Shown here one piece after another: positions 10,822 to 21,400 of a stretch of 64,000 bases of DNA. A program made the position numbers and the translations under genes. This DNA comes from Hyaloperonospora brassicae (Eukaryota; Oomycota; Peronosporomycetes; Peronosporales; Peronosporaceae), in assembly GCA_947650285.1 (NCBI GenBank), contig CANTFL010001287.1:372001-436000 (forward strand), in the 5' to 3' direction. The notes under the pieces are model-generated. The model saw only the letters and a list, made by a program, of their open reading frames with translations, made no database searches and was not told the origin of the DNA. How positions within the stretch are numbered: the first letter of the stretch is position 1; each line of letters starts with the position of its first letter.

Positions 10822-11212
10822 TGTAACGGGGCACACCCTTGCGTAACTTAACGCAAGGGATTTGGGTGCCCCGACAGACGTACACGTGGCAAGCGAGGAA
10901 GCGTAGGTAGGGTAAAAGTAGAACTGTTCTATTAATATAATTAAGTCTTTAAACTACTGTCTCTCTGTTTGACTTAATTCAATTATACTAATATAACTGC
11001 ATGTATGGTGACGTCTCGTCACCACTCATTGCGCGCGTCTTGCGGCGATTGGTGGGTTGATATCATCACGATATCAACCAATGAACAGACCCTTTGGTCG
11101 ACCCTTCAATATCACCACTTTGGTGATATTGTTAAAAGAATATCCATCTTTATATTCTTTTTTGTCACTTTCCTTAAAGTGACAATTTCATGTAACGGGC
11201 TGCCCCGTTACA
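10822..11212 (-). repeat. 5' LTR of Gypsy-B
   Basis: A 391-bp LTR, about 97% identical by eye to 3220-3610. It keeps the same dense set of hairpins. It contains the promoter expected to drive gag-pol toward the left. Confidence 0.95.
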
Positions 11213-11217
11213 GTATT
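11213..11217. repeat. Right target-site duplication of Gypsy-B (GTATT)
   Basis: Exact copy of 3215-3219, directly after the LTR terminal CA at 11211-11212. Confidence 0.9.
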
Positions 11218-13020
11218 GCAGTTTGAGCAGGTGATTGTTACATACGTGCAAGCTTATACGGGCCTTGCGTTCACAATTTCGTAACATGGCTGCATCTGGT
11301 ATCACGAGCGAACCATAACGCTTAACCCCAACACAAAGGGCACAGCCTTCCGGAGAACTGCTCCAGTCGGCTGTGCCAGAGTCGCACCAGTTGCAGGTCG
11401 CAGTGGCCCCGGATGCAGGTCACAGTCCTTTGGTTTCCTGTCGGGCCGCACACTAGTTCAGCAGGCGCAGTCCTTTGAGTTCCAGTCGGGCCGCAACTTC
11501 CATCTGCAGCGGACGAGTCTCCTGGTGATCCATGTCAAGCCCTTGACAGTGGCCCCACTTTTCTCTGATGCTCAGGAAGTACAACCTGTAGGTTGTACTT
11601 CTACACCACACAGACTTGTTATTCGATGATCACCCCTGCTTTCCGACGAGATGAAGTCTGCAAAGTTTCGTCGTGATGAGTCCAGGTGTCGTAAGCCATC
11701 ACTTTTCCGCTACCCATCCATTGTCATCGACAGAGTTCATGGGTCTTCTTGTCGCAGCTATGGGTCTTGTCGAGTCAGGACGCTTCGTTTGGCCACAGTG
11801 GCTTGCAGCCGATACAATCTCAGGCACTAGACGCGCTGCAAAGTCAAGTCGACACGCGTATGCTGGGTCTGTAAGTGGCGTGGCAAGACAGGCATACCAG
11901 TATCAGCAAGAATCGACTCGGGCGCTCATAGCGATAGACTGGTTAATTCCGCGCTTATACTCGCAGCCTGACTTCAGACCAGGTTTCCGGACCTCATGGA
12001 ATTCACGAGAGTTGTGCTAGGAATGCTGCGAGAGTAAGTCGACGGAAACGTCTGGAGCCAGTGTGGTGCCCCTTGTCACGCATGGCTTTGTAGCTATGAC
12101 GGCTGATGAGTTGCGGGAAAAGATGGACTGCTAATGTCACAGTGCTCTTTCGCTCGAATATCGAATGCGAGCAGCTGCACATAAACAGCTACCATACCTG
12201 GCTTCCCGGTGTCTTGCTGCAGCCACGATCCCCACCCACGCCAACCATGGAGGAGGATCGGACTGTCTATTTGGTCGTTATGACTGCGCTAAGATGTCTG
12301 TATGGATCTCTCCCTAATCTTCTACCATAATCTGTCCTTCTTCGCCTCGCTTTCTCATTCTGCTTGCTCGAGACGTCGGGCTTCACGGGGGGCACTCTGC
12401 AAAGGGCACGTGGAAACGGGCATCCAGTCCTGGGGCAGACAGAGCGCGATAATCGCAGAAAACGCCGGGTATTAAACCGATCACCCTCGATAGGCCGCTG
12501 GTGCATCTGGACGGTTCCGATCAGAACCACGTTCTAGGCGAGTTCTCTTCGTGGGACCGGGATCCGCGCTAGGCGAACGGGCCGGCGACAGAAGAAGGCG
12601 GACGGAGTGTAGCAGGAATTCGCTTGCGCCTCGGGTGCAGGGGTTCGACCGTCCGTCGATATACCCCACACCGCGGGATACCGGGGGATTGCTTTCCTCT
12701 CGGGTCGCACGCTGCGGTGCCTCCCGTGGCACGCGCAGCGGAGAAAAGGCCTCCCCCGTTTTAACCTTGGCCCCACTGAGGGTGACTTCCCGTCCAAGGT
12801 AAGGGGGCCAGATGACTGGCTCTTAGGAGGTCTTCGTCTCGGTCCGTTGTTGCTCGAAGAGCCCAAATTGGGAAGTGCCCACGCCAACTATGTCCTGATC
12901 TTGTGACGTCATTCGTTGACGATCACGACGACTGGTCTGGTCAGCGTCTGGCATGGAGCAGTCTTTTTCTGCAACGCTGCACAGCGCATCGCATTCGGGT
13001 CGCTCGAGCACTTGTGTAGT
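11218..13020. other. Gene-poor stretch, no supported gene
   Basis: No frame with convincing coding character was found. 11335-11520 contains loosely repeated phrases (CAGTCCTTTG and GTCGGGCCGCA each occur twice), perhaps a decayed tandem duplication. 12540-12890 is GC-rich with short frames on both strands and may be an old transposon fragment; I cannot assign it. Confidence 0.4.
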
Positions 13021-13024
13021 TTGC

Positions 13025-13038
13025 TCACTTTTCGTTTC
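13025..13038 (+). promoter_or_regulatory. Initiator-like element upstream of the effector gene
   Basis: TCACTTTTCGTTTC, preceded by GC, resembles the oomycete initiator consensus (TCAYTYY followed by a T-rich part). It lies about 60 nt before the ATG at 13086, the usual distance. No transcript evidence is available. Confidence 0.4.
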
Positions 13039-13085
13039 GCGCACCTTTGCCCAGTGCTCGTCCCTGGCATACCAAAGGTCGACTG

Positions 13086-13772
13086 ATGCGGGTTTTTTAC
13101 CTTGTCGCGCCCTTTTTGGGTGGTGCGCTGCCTGCCATCACTGATGGAGCCTCCGGACTCATCGAGCCAGAGGCCACGGTTCATGGCCCGCATGAGCTCG
13201 AGCACGCGGCGGCCAGCAGACTTCTCAGGGCGCAAACATCCGGCAGCGAAGTCCAGGAAGATCGAGCTACGACCGGGATTCGAGGAGTGGGCGGCGTTCT
13301 TTACGACAGTGCTGAACGCTTTGGCTTCAAACTGGAACACGCGTTCATTGATTTCATGGCCCAGCTTGGGTATGATCGTACACAGCATCTTGACAGTTTG
13401 ACAAAAAGGGCACTGGTCGCGAGGTTCCGAAGCCTGGCTACTCATTTTTCGTCAAACCCGACTGAGGAAGAAAAGCTCAACGAGAACGCCAAGGTTTTGG
13501 GCATTCTTGAACAAGAGGATGGCGAGTTTATGACGGCAATCGTGTTGTCGGTGTCCGAGAAGTTGCTGGGCGATCAGTATCTGGAAAGAGTGAAGGAGGT
13601 TCAACGACTACTGTTCGATAAATGGTTGGAGAAGACGAAAAATCCGGAGACCATCAGGACCGAACTTTACAGCGCTCCAAAATTCATGGCGGGGGCTGAT
13701 GAGGAGTTCGTGGACGCTATTGTAGCCAACTACAAGTGCTACCATGAGCAACAAACGGCAAAAGCTGCGTAA
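13086..13772 (+). CDS. Candidate secreted RxLR-EDR effector
   Basis: A 228-residue single-exon protein. The ATG at 13086 was chosen because it starts directly with a signal peptide: hydrophobic residues 3-18 (VFYLVAPFLGGALPAI) with likely cleavage near residue 20-24. An exact RLLR lies at residues 45-48 and an acidic EDR at 58-60 (dEER-like), both in the usual window. The C-terminal part is predicted alpha-helical and contains LLFDKWLEKTKNPETI, similar to the W motif of WY-fold effectors. Proteins of this class are secreted by oomycete pathogens and act in host cells; the target is unknown. The gene sits alone between transposons, as is common for effectors. It has no obvious defects. No specific family member was recognised. 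Confidence 0.8.
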   Translation: MRVFYLVAPFLGGALPAITDGASGLIEPEATVHGPHELEHAAASRLLRAQTSGSEVQEDRATTGIRGVGGVLYDSAERFGFKLEHAFIDFMAQLGYDRTQHLDSLTKRALVARFRSLATHFSSNPTEEEKLNENAKVLGILEQEDGEFMTAIVLSVSEKLLGDQYLERVKEVQRLLFDKWLEKTKNPETIRTELYSAPKFMAGADEEFVDAIVANYKCYHEQQTAKAA

Positions 13773-15176
13773 AAGCCTTCACGTAGAATGTAATGTCGCT
13801 TTATCTTCAATTGTTGCCCATGCTCATCAGTCGTGCTCTATCCTCTCTCTTTGTCGTGCACCGGCTGTATGTGAAACTGACGTCCACGTAAATCTCGCTC
13901 GAGTAATGGACTGTATCAGTTTGACTCTCTTAGAGGCTGCAAAATATCTGCGAGTACGTGTAAGCGTAGAGGTAGCCAACGTTAACATATCGCTTCCCTT
14001 GCAGGCAGTCAAGAGCTCGGGTTGATATAAGTATGCGTTACTGCCGTCGTAAAGGCAGACAAGAATCAGATTTGCGCAGGCTACGTAAGAAGACAGCGCC
14101 GTCTTGTGCGGGTCCGAGTGTGAGCGTAGCGCTTTGCATCGTTGATTAATTGCAGTGTGGACGCAAGCCCCTCATGGACACGTCAACCGTTGAAAGAGGG
14201 CTTTGATTTGACCAATCGCGTGAAATACCGCATGCGTCCGTACTGAATACGTTGGACGGCCGCTCATCAGCTTGCATGATGCCTCACCGCTTGAGCGTAC
14301 CGATAGCAATACGAATGAAGGCTAATATGAACAACGTCATCATTGCTTAATGTCCAGAGCGCACACGGCTCAACTCCGTCCCCATGTATCGACCATGCGC
14401 TCCACTCAGCTTCTCCGCTCTCTTCATGGCGTACCGCTGTGCCTGGTCTCGAATGCGTATAATAACAGATCGCAAGCCGCGAAATTCGTGGACGAAGAAT
14501 GGTCGTGCAAATGGGAAGTGGGTCTTGAGCAGCGCTGGAGTTGGAAATCCTCGTGACGTCAGGCCAATACATGAGCACGACGTTGAGCCGGAGCGGCTAC
14601 GTAGATGCAGCTGAGTGGAGTACGTTCAGGAATGCTGTTGTAAATGATTTGCATAGCGAGCTCGCGCGAGCAGACAAATAGGATGCGAGCGTATCATTGG
14701 CAGATGTGTGATCGGGGCACCAACGGAGAGGTCATAGGCGCACTGCTATACTCGTCGCCTGCATGTCGATTGTTCAAATGCAGCGAAGAAACATGATCTA
14801 CGCTTGCGACAAACCCTACGGAATCAGGTCACGTTGTCATTCACTGCCACATGCAGTCAAAGTATGGCATTTGCCGAGGAGAAGTGGGTGGACATGTCGC
14901 GGAATGGCACATTGTTGAAAAGAATGCTGAAGAGCGCAAAACAAGTGTGTCATCCGCAGTGGCATGCGCTCGTGCTGGTCGATCTCGAACTGGACCTAAC
15001 TCGGTTGGCGCTCTTCTCTCCTGCTTGAATCCATTCCTAAATGCACCTTGTGCCAATAGGTCAACTCGCATCACAATCGTAATTTGGAAGTCTCAGTGTA
15101 CGATACAGATGTGTCAAAATGACGTTTCCAGTAGCTAAAACGCTTATCTGACCTCTACAACGTTCGCTTTCGTCCC
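13773..15176. other. Intergenic stretch, no gene seen
   Basis: Only short frames on both strands without recognisable motifs. The last 100 bases before 15177 should hold the ATG101 promoter; no clear initiator was identified. Confidence 0.4.
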
Positions 15177-16010
15177 ATGACGAGTGTCGCGAGTCGCAGC
15201 AGTGGCGCGAAGAGCGCACATGGCTCGACCACGTCATGGAAAGAGCACGTTCTCGACAATGTTACGGTACCGGCTGAAGACGTGGGCGACGCCATCACGT
15301 GTCTGCTGCACACGGTGCTGTTTACGAGAGCCCCGGGGCCTGTCCGCCCCAGCGAAGCCTCGTGTCAAGCGTTTCCAAACATCACGTACGCGCTGTGCGC
15401 AGTGGGAGACGTGGGTCGAAAAGTGGACCACGCGGTGCGCAGCTTTGAGGAGTCGGTGGTCGGTGGAGAAAGTCTGGCCGCCGTTGGTGGTAGTAGGTCT
15501 TTGACGGGAACTCTCGGGGGCGCTCTGGTGACCTCAAACGGACAGCCATTGCTGAACTCGGCCGGTGCCAGCAGCACCGTCCGCGGTGGCCATCGTGGGT
15601 ACGTCGTCGTCACGTTCTTCGAGCGGACAGTGAAGAAAGCGCTGTTTGGACTCATGTCAAACGAGGAGAAGACCGTGTTTGAGAAGTGGATCGTGCCAGT
15701 GACGGTCGCATCGTCATCAGCAGCGTCACAAGGTGAGGCGATCACATGCGGTGTTCAGTGTACGAAAAAGAGCAAGCACTGTTGACTCTTGCTTCGGTGT
15801 GTAGAGGAAAAAGAGACATGTGCGGGCGAGACGGAAGCAGCGCTACAGAATGCACTGTTGCATATTTTGACGGCAGTACAGAGCATTGAGCACATTCCGA
15901 AGGCGATGTATGACTTTGACATCATGACATGCACTAGTATGGACTCGGCTCGAGATGGCAGCATCTATGGTGCAGGGCTAGGGAGCTCTAGTGTGGGCCT
16001 CATGGCGTAG
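15177..16010 (+). CDS. ATG101: Autophagy-related protein 101 (HORMA domain)
   Basis: Two exons, 15177-15732 and 15805-16010, with a 72-nt GT-AG intron in phase 1, give a protein of about 253 residues. The N-terminal block (VTVPAEDVGDAITCLLHTVL, FTRA) and the later VTFFERTVKKALFGLMSNEE and VFEKWIVPV match the ATG101 HORMA fold. After the intron, ALQNALLHILTAVQSIEHIP corresponds to the conserved C-terminal helix region. ATG101 binds ATG13 and stabilises the ATG1/ULK initiation complex; lineages with ATG101 generally lack the Saccharomyces ATG29-ATG31 module. The splice call rests on restored frame and family similarity. Residues about 95-135 form a longer, Gly/Ser-rich loop than usual. Confidence 0.85.
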
Positions 16011-18410
16011 CTGACGGATGATGGATCTGTTGTCCGATGGAAATCTGTGATTGATGTTCTGCATTCATCGCACTACTTTCCGGCGGCATTCGTTTGTGCT
16101 CCAGTATCAGTGTGCAATTCGTGCCGAGACACCACAGTCCGTCGTTGAAGTGCAGCGTTTAGCTCGACGAAAAGTAGTGTCGTAGGGGGTGAGCGAAAGC
16201 TACTGAAATGTCTTTGGTGACTCGCATGCTGTAGTTGGAAACCCCGATGTCGTAGAAGTCTTCGGCTTGGACGTGGGGGTCCTCAGGTACCAATAAGACC
16301 ATGAATGATCTGAGCTTGAGCGATGGTTGGGACGCAACGCTGTACGAAAGCTACACAGCCATGCGCCTTATCATCGCGTTGCAGAAATCTTCGCTTTGTC
16401 CGCCATTTATGTCTCGCGCATCAAGCGAAGGCGAGGCTCAGACTTTGTCGTCTACGTCAGCTGTTGTAACAAAGAACTCGTCAAACCAACACGGGTCCGA
16501 TCAGATCATATCTGTTGAGATCCATCGGTGTCAGTCTTGCTCTCCTTATACACCCTTGGGTCATTGTGCTGTGACCGTTTACAGCTTCTCCGTCAGTGCA
16601 ACTCAATGAACACGATAGTTTCACAACAGTTTCACTCGTTGACGAATTCGTTTCGATGCTTGCACCGCTCTTATACAGTATCGCCTTCGCAATACATTCA
16701 GTCATTATTGAGCGGAAGGATTCTATTCCTATCGTCACCATTATCAAGCGTTGGTCTGCTGAACTTCGAGACTACACAGGCTGCGTTGATGTCAAGCTCT
16801 GTACAGAGAACTCAGAATTGCTTGAGGTCATTCATGCTACGGCCAAGCTCACTTTGCTGAATGAACAATGTGTCAGCCAAGCGATTCTTTCTTTAGCTAG
16901 CGAAGCACAAAAGTGCGTTGAATTCGCTCTTGTGGGCAACGAATGCTGTTTTTAGATTTCAAAACGTCTGTAGCCTTTACGTCGCTTACACTCAGCGCTG
17001 AGTAACCATTTCTCGAAGGGCTCACATGCTACAAGATGCGTTGAGTTGATGCACAAAGACATGCGCCTTGATTTGGGTCCAAAGTGAACGTCAACGCCGT
17101 CGCAACGGGAGATTCGAGCACCAAAAGAGGTCTTGCTACCCCATGTCGATAACTCAAAGTGATCGTCGCAACTATCTACGTGTCTCAAGCTTCAATTCTA
17201 TCGAGCACATGCTCGCTTCCGATGATGGCGTCACGAGCCGAAGACTTTGTACGCACTGACCGAGGTGTGCTTGATAGCTATCAGACCAATCAACGGTCTG
17301 CGCTTCGTCCATTGATGGGCAAGTCGCTGCAGCTAGCTGGCAAGATACAGACCGGGGCTTGATGTTTTGGGCTTGCACACGTGAGCGATAATATGTGGAG
17401 AGCATGACGTTACCGAGACGAGCTCTAGGATTGCATCTCGTTTCCTGTAGTATGTCGAGACACTGCTCGTAGACTTCAAAGTACCAGACAGCGTTGTCAC
17501 TTCAGGATAAACTCAAGCTCAGTGAATTTCGAAACCTTAGTCGGAACTCGAGAAGTACATCCGTAGTGCGAGAAACGACTACGAAGCGAGCTCCTGGCAT
17601 TTGTGAAGGCTGCCTACAGTTCTAACGGACTACAACAACTTTGTAAGTATGCTTTGGACAGTGCATGGCAAAAATACAGGAAGACATCATCAAAGGAGGG
17701 CTTATGGCAGACTGGATACGAAAGCTCTAATGATAGCAAACACGTCCACTTTTTCAATCGGACAAAGCGTTGCGTACACCTTACTGCGCTTTTTTACGCA
17801 AGAGCTAACGAGGAGTGCCGGTACACGTGTCTCTACACTGTTATCCGTGAATGCAGCGTGGACTGTGCCAGTAGAAGTAGAACGTGCACCGCCACATTCG
17901 AGCTAAGTCTAGCCATCGAGATATGATCCTGAAGTGCTGATCTCGCATGTCGTTATTGGGCATTGGAAACCAACAACACCGCGTTGATTCGCCTTTCGAG
18001 CGGGCCGCCAGGAGCCTCCCCAATGCTTCTGGCGGCCTGCACATTCTTTATTGACTCTCGCAGACAGTGTCGTACCATTACCCACCGCTTACGGTCTCAT
18101 CCGATCTCACCAATATAGACAGCTTTCTCTATATTCGTGTACCAGCGACGATGAAGTTCGATGACGTACCAGCGCTGTACGATGTCTCTGCTTCCGCGGC
18201 CTCTTGCGTGGTCAAGCCCAAGTCGCGACGTTTCTATACGTGCTGTGGGTACCTCTGTGTCTAAAATCTGCTCATCTGCGTCTGTCATGCCAGATTTATC
18301 TGACGATCTCACTTTAGAGGTCGATAAGAAGTGAGCACTATAGTCGTCGCGTTACCTGCGTTGGCGAAACCGACCCATCTATCTCTTGACTCCTGCTCGT
18401 TTCCTCGATA
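16011..18410. other. Intergenic stretch with a possible decayed gene
   Basis: No intact gene is supported. A 119-codon frame at 16596-16955 (+) has protein-like composition (SLVDEFVSMLAPLLYSIAFA, later ATAKLTLLNEQCVSQAILSL), and a second frame at 16301-16609 precedes it in another register. Together they may be remnants of one broken gene. I do not recognise it. Confidence 0.3.
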
Positions 18411-18420
18411 TTTGTCGAGA

Positions 18421-18423
<3 letters not shown>
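18411..18423. repeat. Left target-site duplication of the LINE
   Basis: TTTGTCGAGAGTA, repeated exactly at 27371-27383. A 14th base (T) is shared but is ambiguous with the poly(T). Confidence 0.88.

Positions 18424-18452
<29 letters not shown>
18424..18452 (-). repeat. Poly(A) tail of the LINE
   Basis: An uninterrupted run of 29 T on the + strand, directly beside the target duplication. It marks the 3' end of the inserted element. Confidence 0.92.
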
Positions 18453-18483
18453 GTGAGCAGATGGTCTATTAACATGGGTTTAG

Positions 18484-21400
18484 CTATGTACAAGATCTCT
18501 GGTAAATGCGGAGCCAAACGGCCAGCCCCGGTTTGTCCGAAGGGTGGCTTTGGCTAGCCCTTGACATGCCTGGAGGCCCGTCAGGTGCTCGTTCGAGCAA
18601 CTCGATGCTGGATACTAGCACGGCGCCCATGATGGCTGAAGCCTCTTTTCTGTGCTCTCTGGTCGCAATCGCGCGAAGTTGGCAGACGCATGCAGTCCAA
18701 AAGCTCTGCGTGGTTCCGGGGAGGTCGGACACGACTGTGCTGTAGACGGCTTCATTGCGGTCGGTCCACAGCCTTGTAAGACACATCGTCGCAAGAATGT
18801 GCCACATTCTCTTCCAGACGTGGTCGGCCATTTCCCGATCCTCCTGAAAGCGGTCTTTCAGTATTGCTGTGCGGTGCTGTGGTACGTGCGACACTCGTCG
18901 ACTTGCACACGCTTGAAAAAATTGCTGAGTGCGCTGTCGTGATGGTCGCTCGCCTGTCCATTGACTAACGAGTTTACCCCAGAGAGCTTCAGCATACGCG
19001 CACTCCCAGAATAAATGAGCCGGAGTCTCCTTTTTTCCCCGACAGCCCGGTCGCTTCCTACATTCGTCGTTCTCGGACCGCCCAGCGTGATGGAGATTAA
19101 GTTGTCCAGTCACGATCCTGTACCCGGTCCAGACTTGAAAATCAGTCAGGCCATGGCTATGATCCCATGCTTGCTTAGGTGTTTGGCTGAGGACTGCTCG
19201 TTGCCAGTCATCCGTGCTTGCGCGTGTTTCTAGCCGATCCAAAAAAGCTCCTAACCGCCGGGCTAGAATTTTTTTGTGAAACGCAAACGCTTGTCGTTTA
19301 AGACACGCTATGACGCACTCGTTTGGCGTTGTGTCCGGGACTGACCACGGAAATCGGTGAAGCAGAGGGTGCGCCTCGAAGACGAAAACCGTTGATTGTG
19401 AATCGGAACGTAATGTCCGTTCGGATGCCGTAAACCCGTCTGCCTGCTCCGGGAAATGTCCCGTACACCTCCAGTGTATACCATCGGTCAGCTGATGCAA
19501 TTGGACTCGCCGTGTCGGATTAAGCCCAGATTCCAGTGTGCTGCCCTCGATTATTCCTGCGCCCTGGTAATTCCAGGTGTATGGCGAAAAACCCGGTGTA
19601 GCGTGCCGCATGCACAGTGGCTGGTGGGCGTCCAGACGTGAGCCGATCGGTATTGCTGGCGTGGACAGCAGAAGGGCTGTAGCCCACCGCCGTAATTTTC
19701 TCATCGAATGGTGGTGGGGTTGGTGCGGAGGTTTTGGTATTAGGATGACAAATTCTGCCGGTCCCGTACGTGAGATGCTCAGTCGTGCCAGCGAAGAGTC
19801 TTCAATTCTGTCGTACGCCCGTCGAGTCATGATGCCGCCACGATAATCGCGGATCCAGGGGTTTGCTGACCAGTTAAATGTGGACCAGAAACGCTGGATC
19901 TCGTCGGGCATGTCACCCACCCCGAGCCGTCGCGTTGGAAAAGGGTAGGAGTAAGATAAGACAAATTCATCTCCCTCCCACCAGCTAGTCGCCGTTTCCA
20001 GTAACGAAGCTGAGTGTGCGACAACCCAAGATGAGACTCGCGCAACTTGGTCCTGTGTTGGGGCGAGCCATTCGCCCAGCGTCTGGTTTACCTCACGTCC
20101 TATACTTCGGGACATGCGAGGAGGTTGCCGACGGCCTACCTGCACTGGAGATACCGGGTGTTCTGCTGCGTGCTCCAGTCCACGGTAAGCCCACTGACGC
20201 CACGCCGAAAAGTACCTGTCCGAGCGTTGAGTGAGCCAGAGAAGTGCGTGCTTCGTTCTTTGTGTGTTGACGGCTACGGACACATCGGCCAGCCCGATAC
20301 CTCCCGCCAGTTTTGGTGTAAAGAGTAGACCCGGGTTGACTTTGTGCCGACTTTTGTCCGTCGTCGTTGCATGAGCCCATAAGAATTGCTTATATAAATT
20401 GTTCACTTCGATCATCGCCCACGAAGGTATTTCAAAGACGCTCGCCGTAAAGAGCAACGACGGTAGTACTATGGAGTTTAAGATAAGAACCCGGTTCTCC
20501 ACACTTGTAGCGACTTGTGTTGCCGTAAGGAGGCGACGCTGAATCTTCTGAATCCTAAGTGCCCAATTTTTATTCTCTAAGCCCCCAGTTCCGATCTCAA
20601 AACCCAGATATTGCGTTGTGCCGCCCGGCGGAATGACTTCAATTCCCTCGTAGCTCCTCAACTTTACCGACCGGTTCAAAAACAGGATTTTGCTCTTGTC
20701 CGGTTGGACATGCAAACCCGATAAAGCCCCAAAGGCGTTGACAATACGCATCGCCTGCGGAAGCTGGTCGGCCTGCTCAAGAAAAAGTGTCGAATCGTCC
20801 ACAAACGCTGAAAACAAATGCCTTTGACCGTGGAGCCCCGGTGTGCGAAGCCCTGTAAGTGTCGGGTCCTGCTTTAAGGCAATACCTAATATCTCCACAA
20901 CGAGCAAAAAAAGCAGGGGCGCTAGCGGGCAACCCTGGCGAATACCGGAGCGCACCGGTAAAGCTGAGGACTCGCACCCGTTGACGACAAAAGTCGCCGT
21001 CGTACCGTTGTGGATGCGTCTGATGAGATCCACAAATTGTTCGGCAAAGCCAAAATGATGCAGAGTCTCGTACATAAACTCTCGGTCGACGGTATCGTAA
21101 GCCTTGCGAAAGTCAAGGAGTAAGATACATCTGCTCTTCCTAGCGGCCAGATCTTCGTGATCAGCTGCAGTCTGTAACTGAGCCATCATCATCATAACTG
21201 TGTTCATCATTCGACGCCCATGCACAAAACCCTGCTGCGAGTCGCTGATAGCTCTGGGTAGAGATTGTTGAAGTCGGGTAGCTAATACCTTCGCGAAGAC
21301 TTTGTAGCTCGTTTGCAGCAAAGAAATCGGACGATAATCCATGGCGTCGTCAGAGTCTCCCTTTTTCCGCAAGGGAATTATGAACGCCTCGAGAAACGAC

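Larger units (their letters stand above)
3220..11212 (-). mobile_element. Gypsy-B: complete chromodomain-type LTR retrotransposon
   Basis: This 7,993-bp element is transcribed right to left. It has two 391-bp LTRs, both with TGTAAC ... GTTACA ends, flanked by GTATT. Order in its own direction: 5' LTR, primer-binding site, gag, protease, reverse transcriptase, RNase H, integrase, chromodomain, purine tract, 3' LTR. By eye the two LTRs differ at about ten positions (about 2.6%), so insertion is fairly recent. A nonsense codon in gag and two frameshifts in pol make this copy defective unless they are sequence errors. The element is saturated with short perfect hairpins and carries a long antisense frame near its 3' end. 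Confidence 0.95.

Noticed and set aside
3220..11212. CRISPR-like array, because of many regularly spaced hairpins
   Set aside because: The hairpins all differ in sequence, there is no repeated unit with spacers, and the context is a eukaryotic retrotransposon.
12632..12650. GGGGTTCGACC resembling a tRNA B box
   Set aside because: No matching A box, acceptor stem or cloverleaf could be drawn around it.
15733..15785. Reading ATG101 straight through to a stop at 15783
   Set aside because: This would lose the conserved C-terminal helix; removing a 72-nt GT-AG intron restores it in frame.
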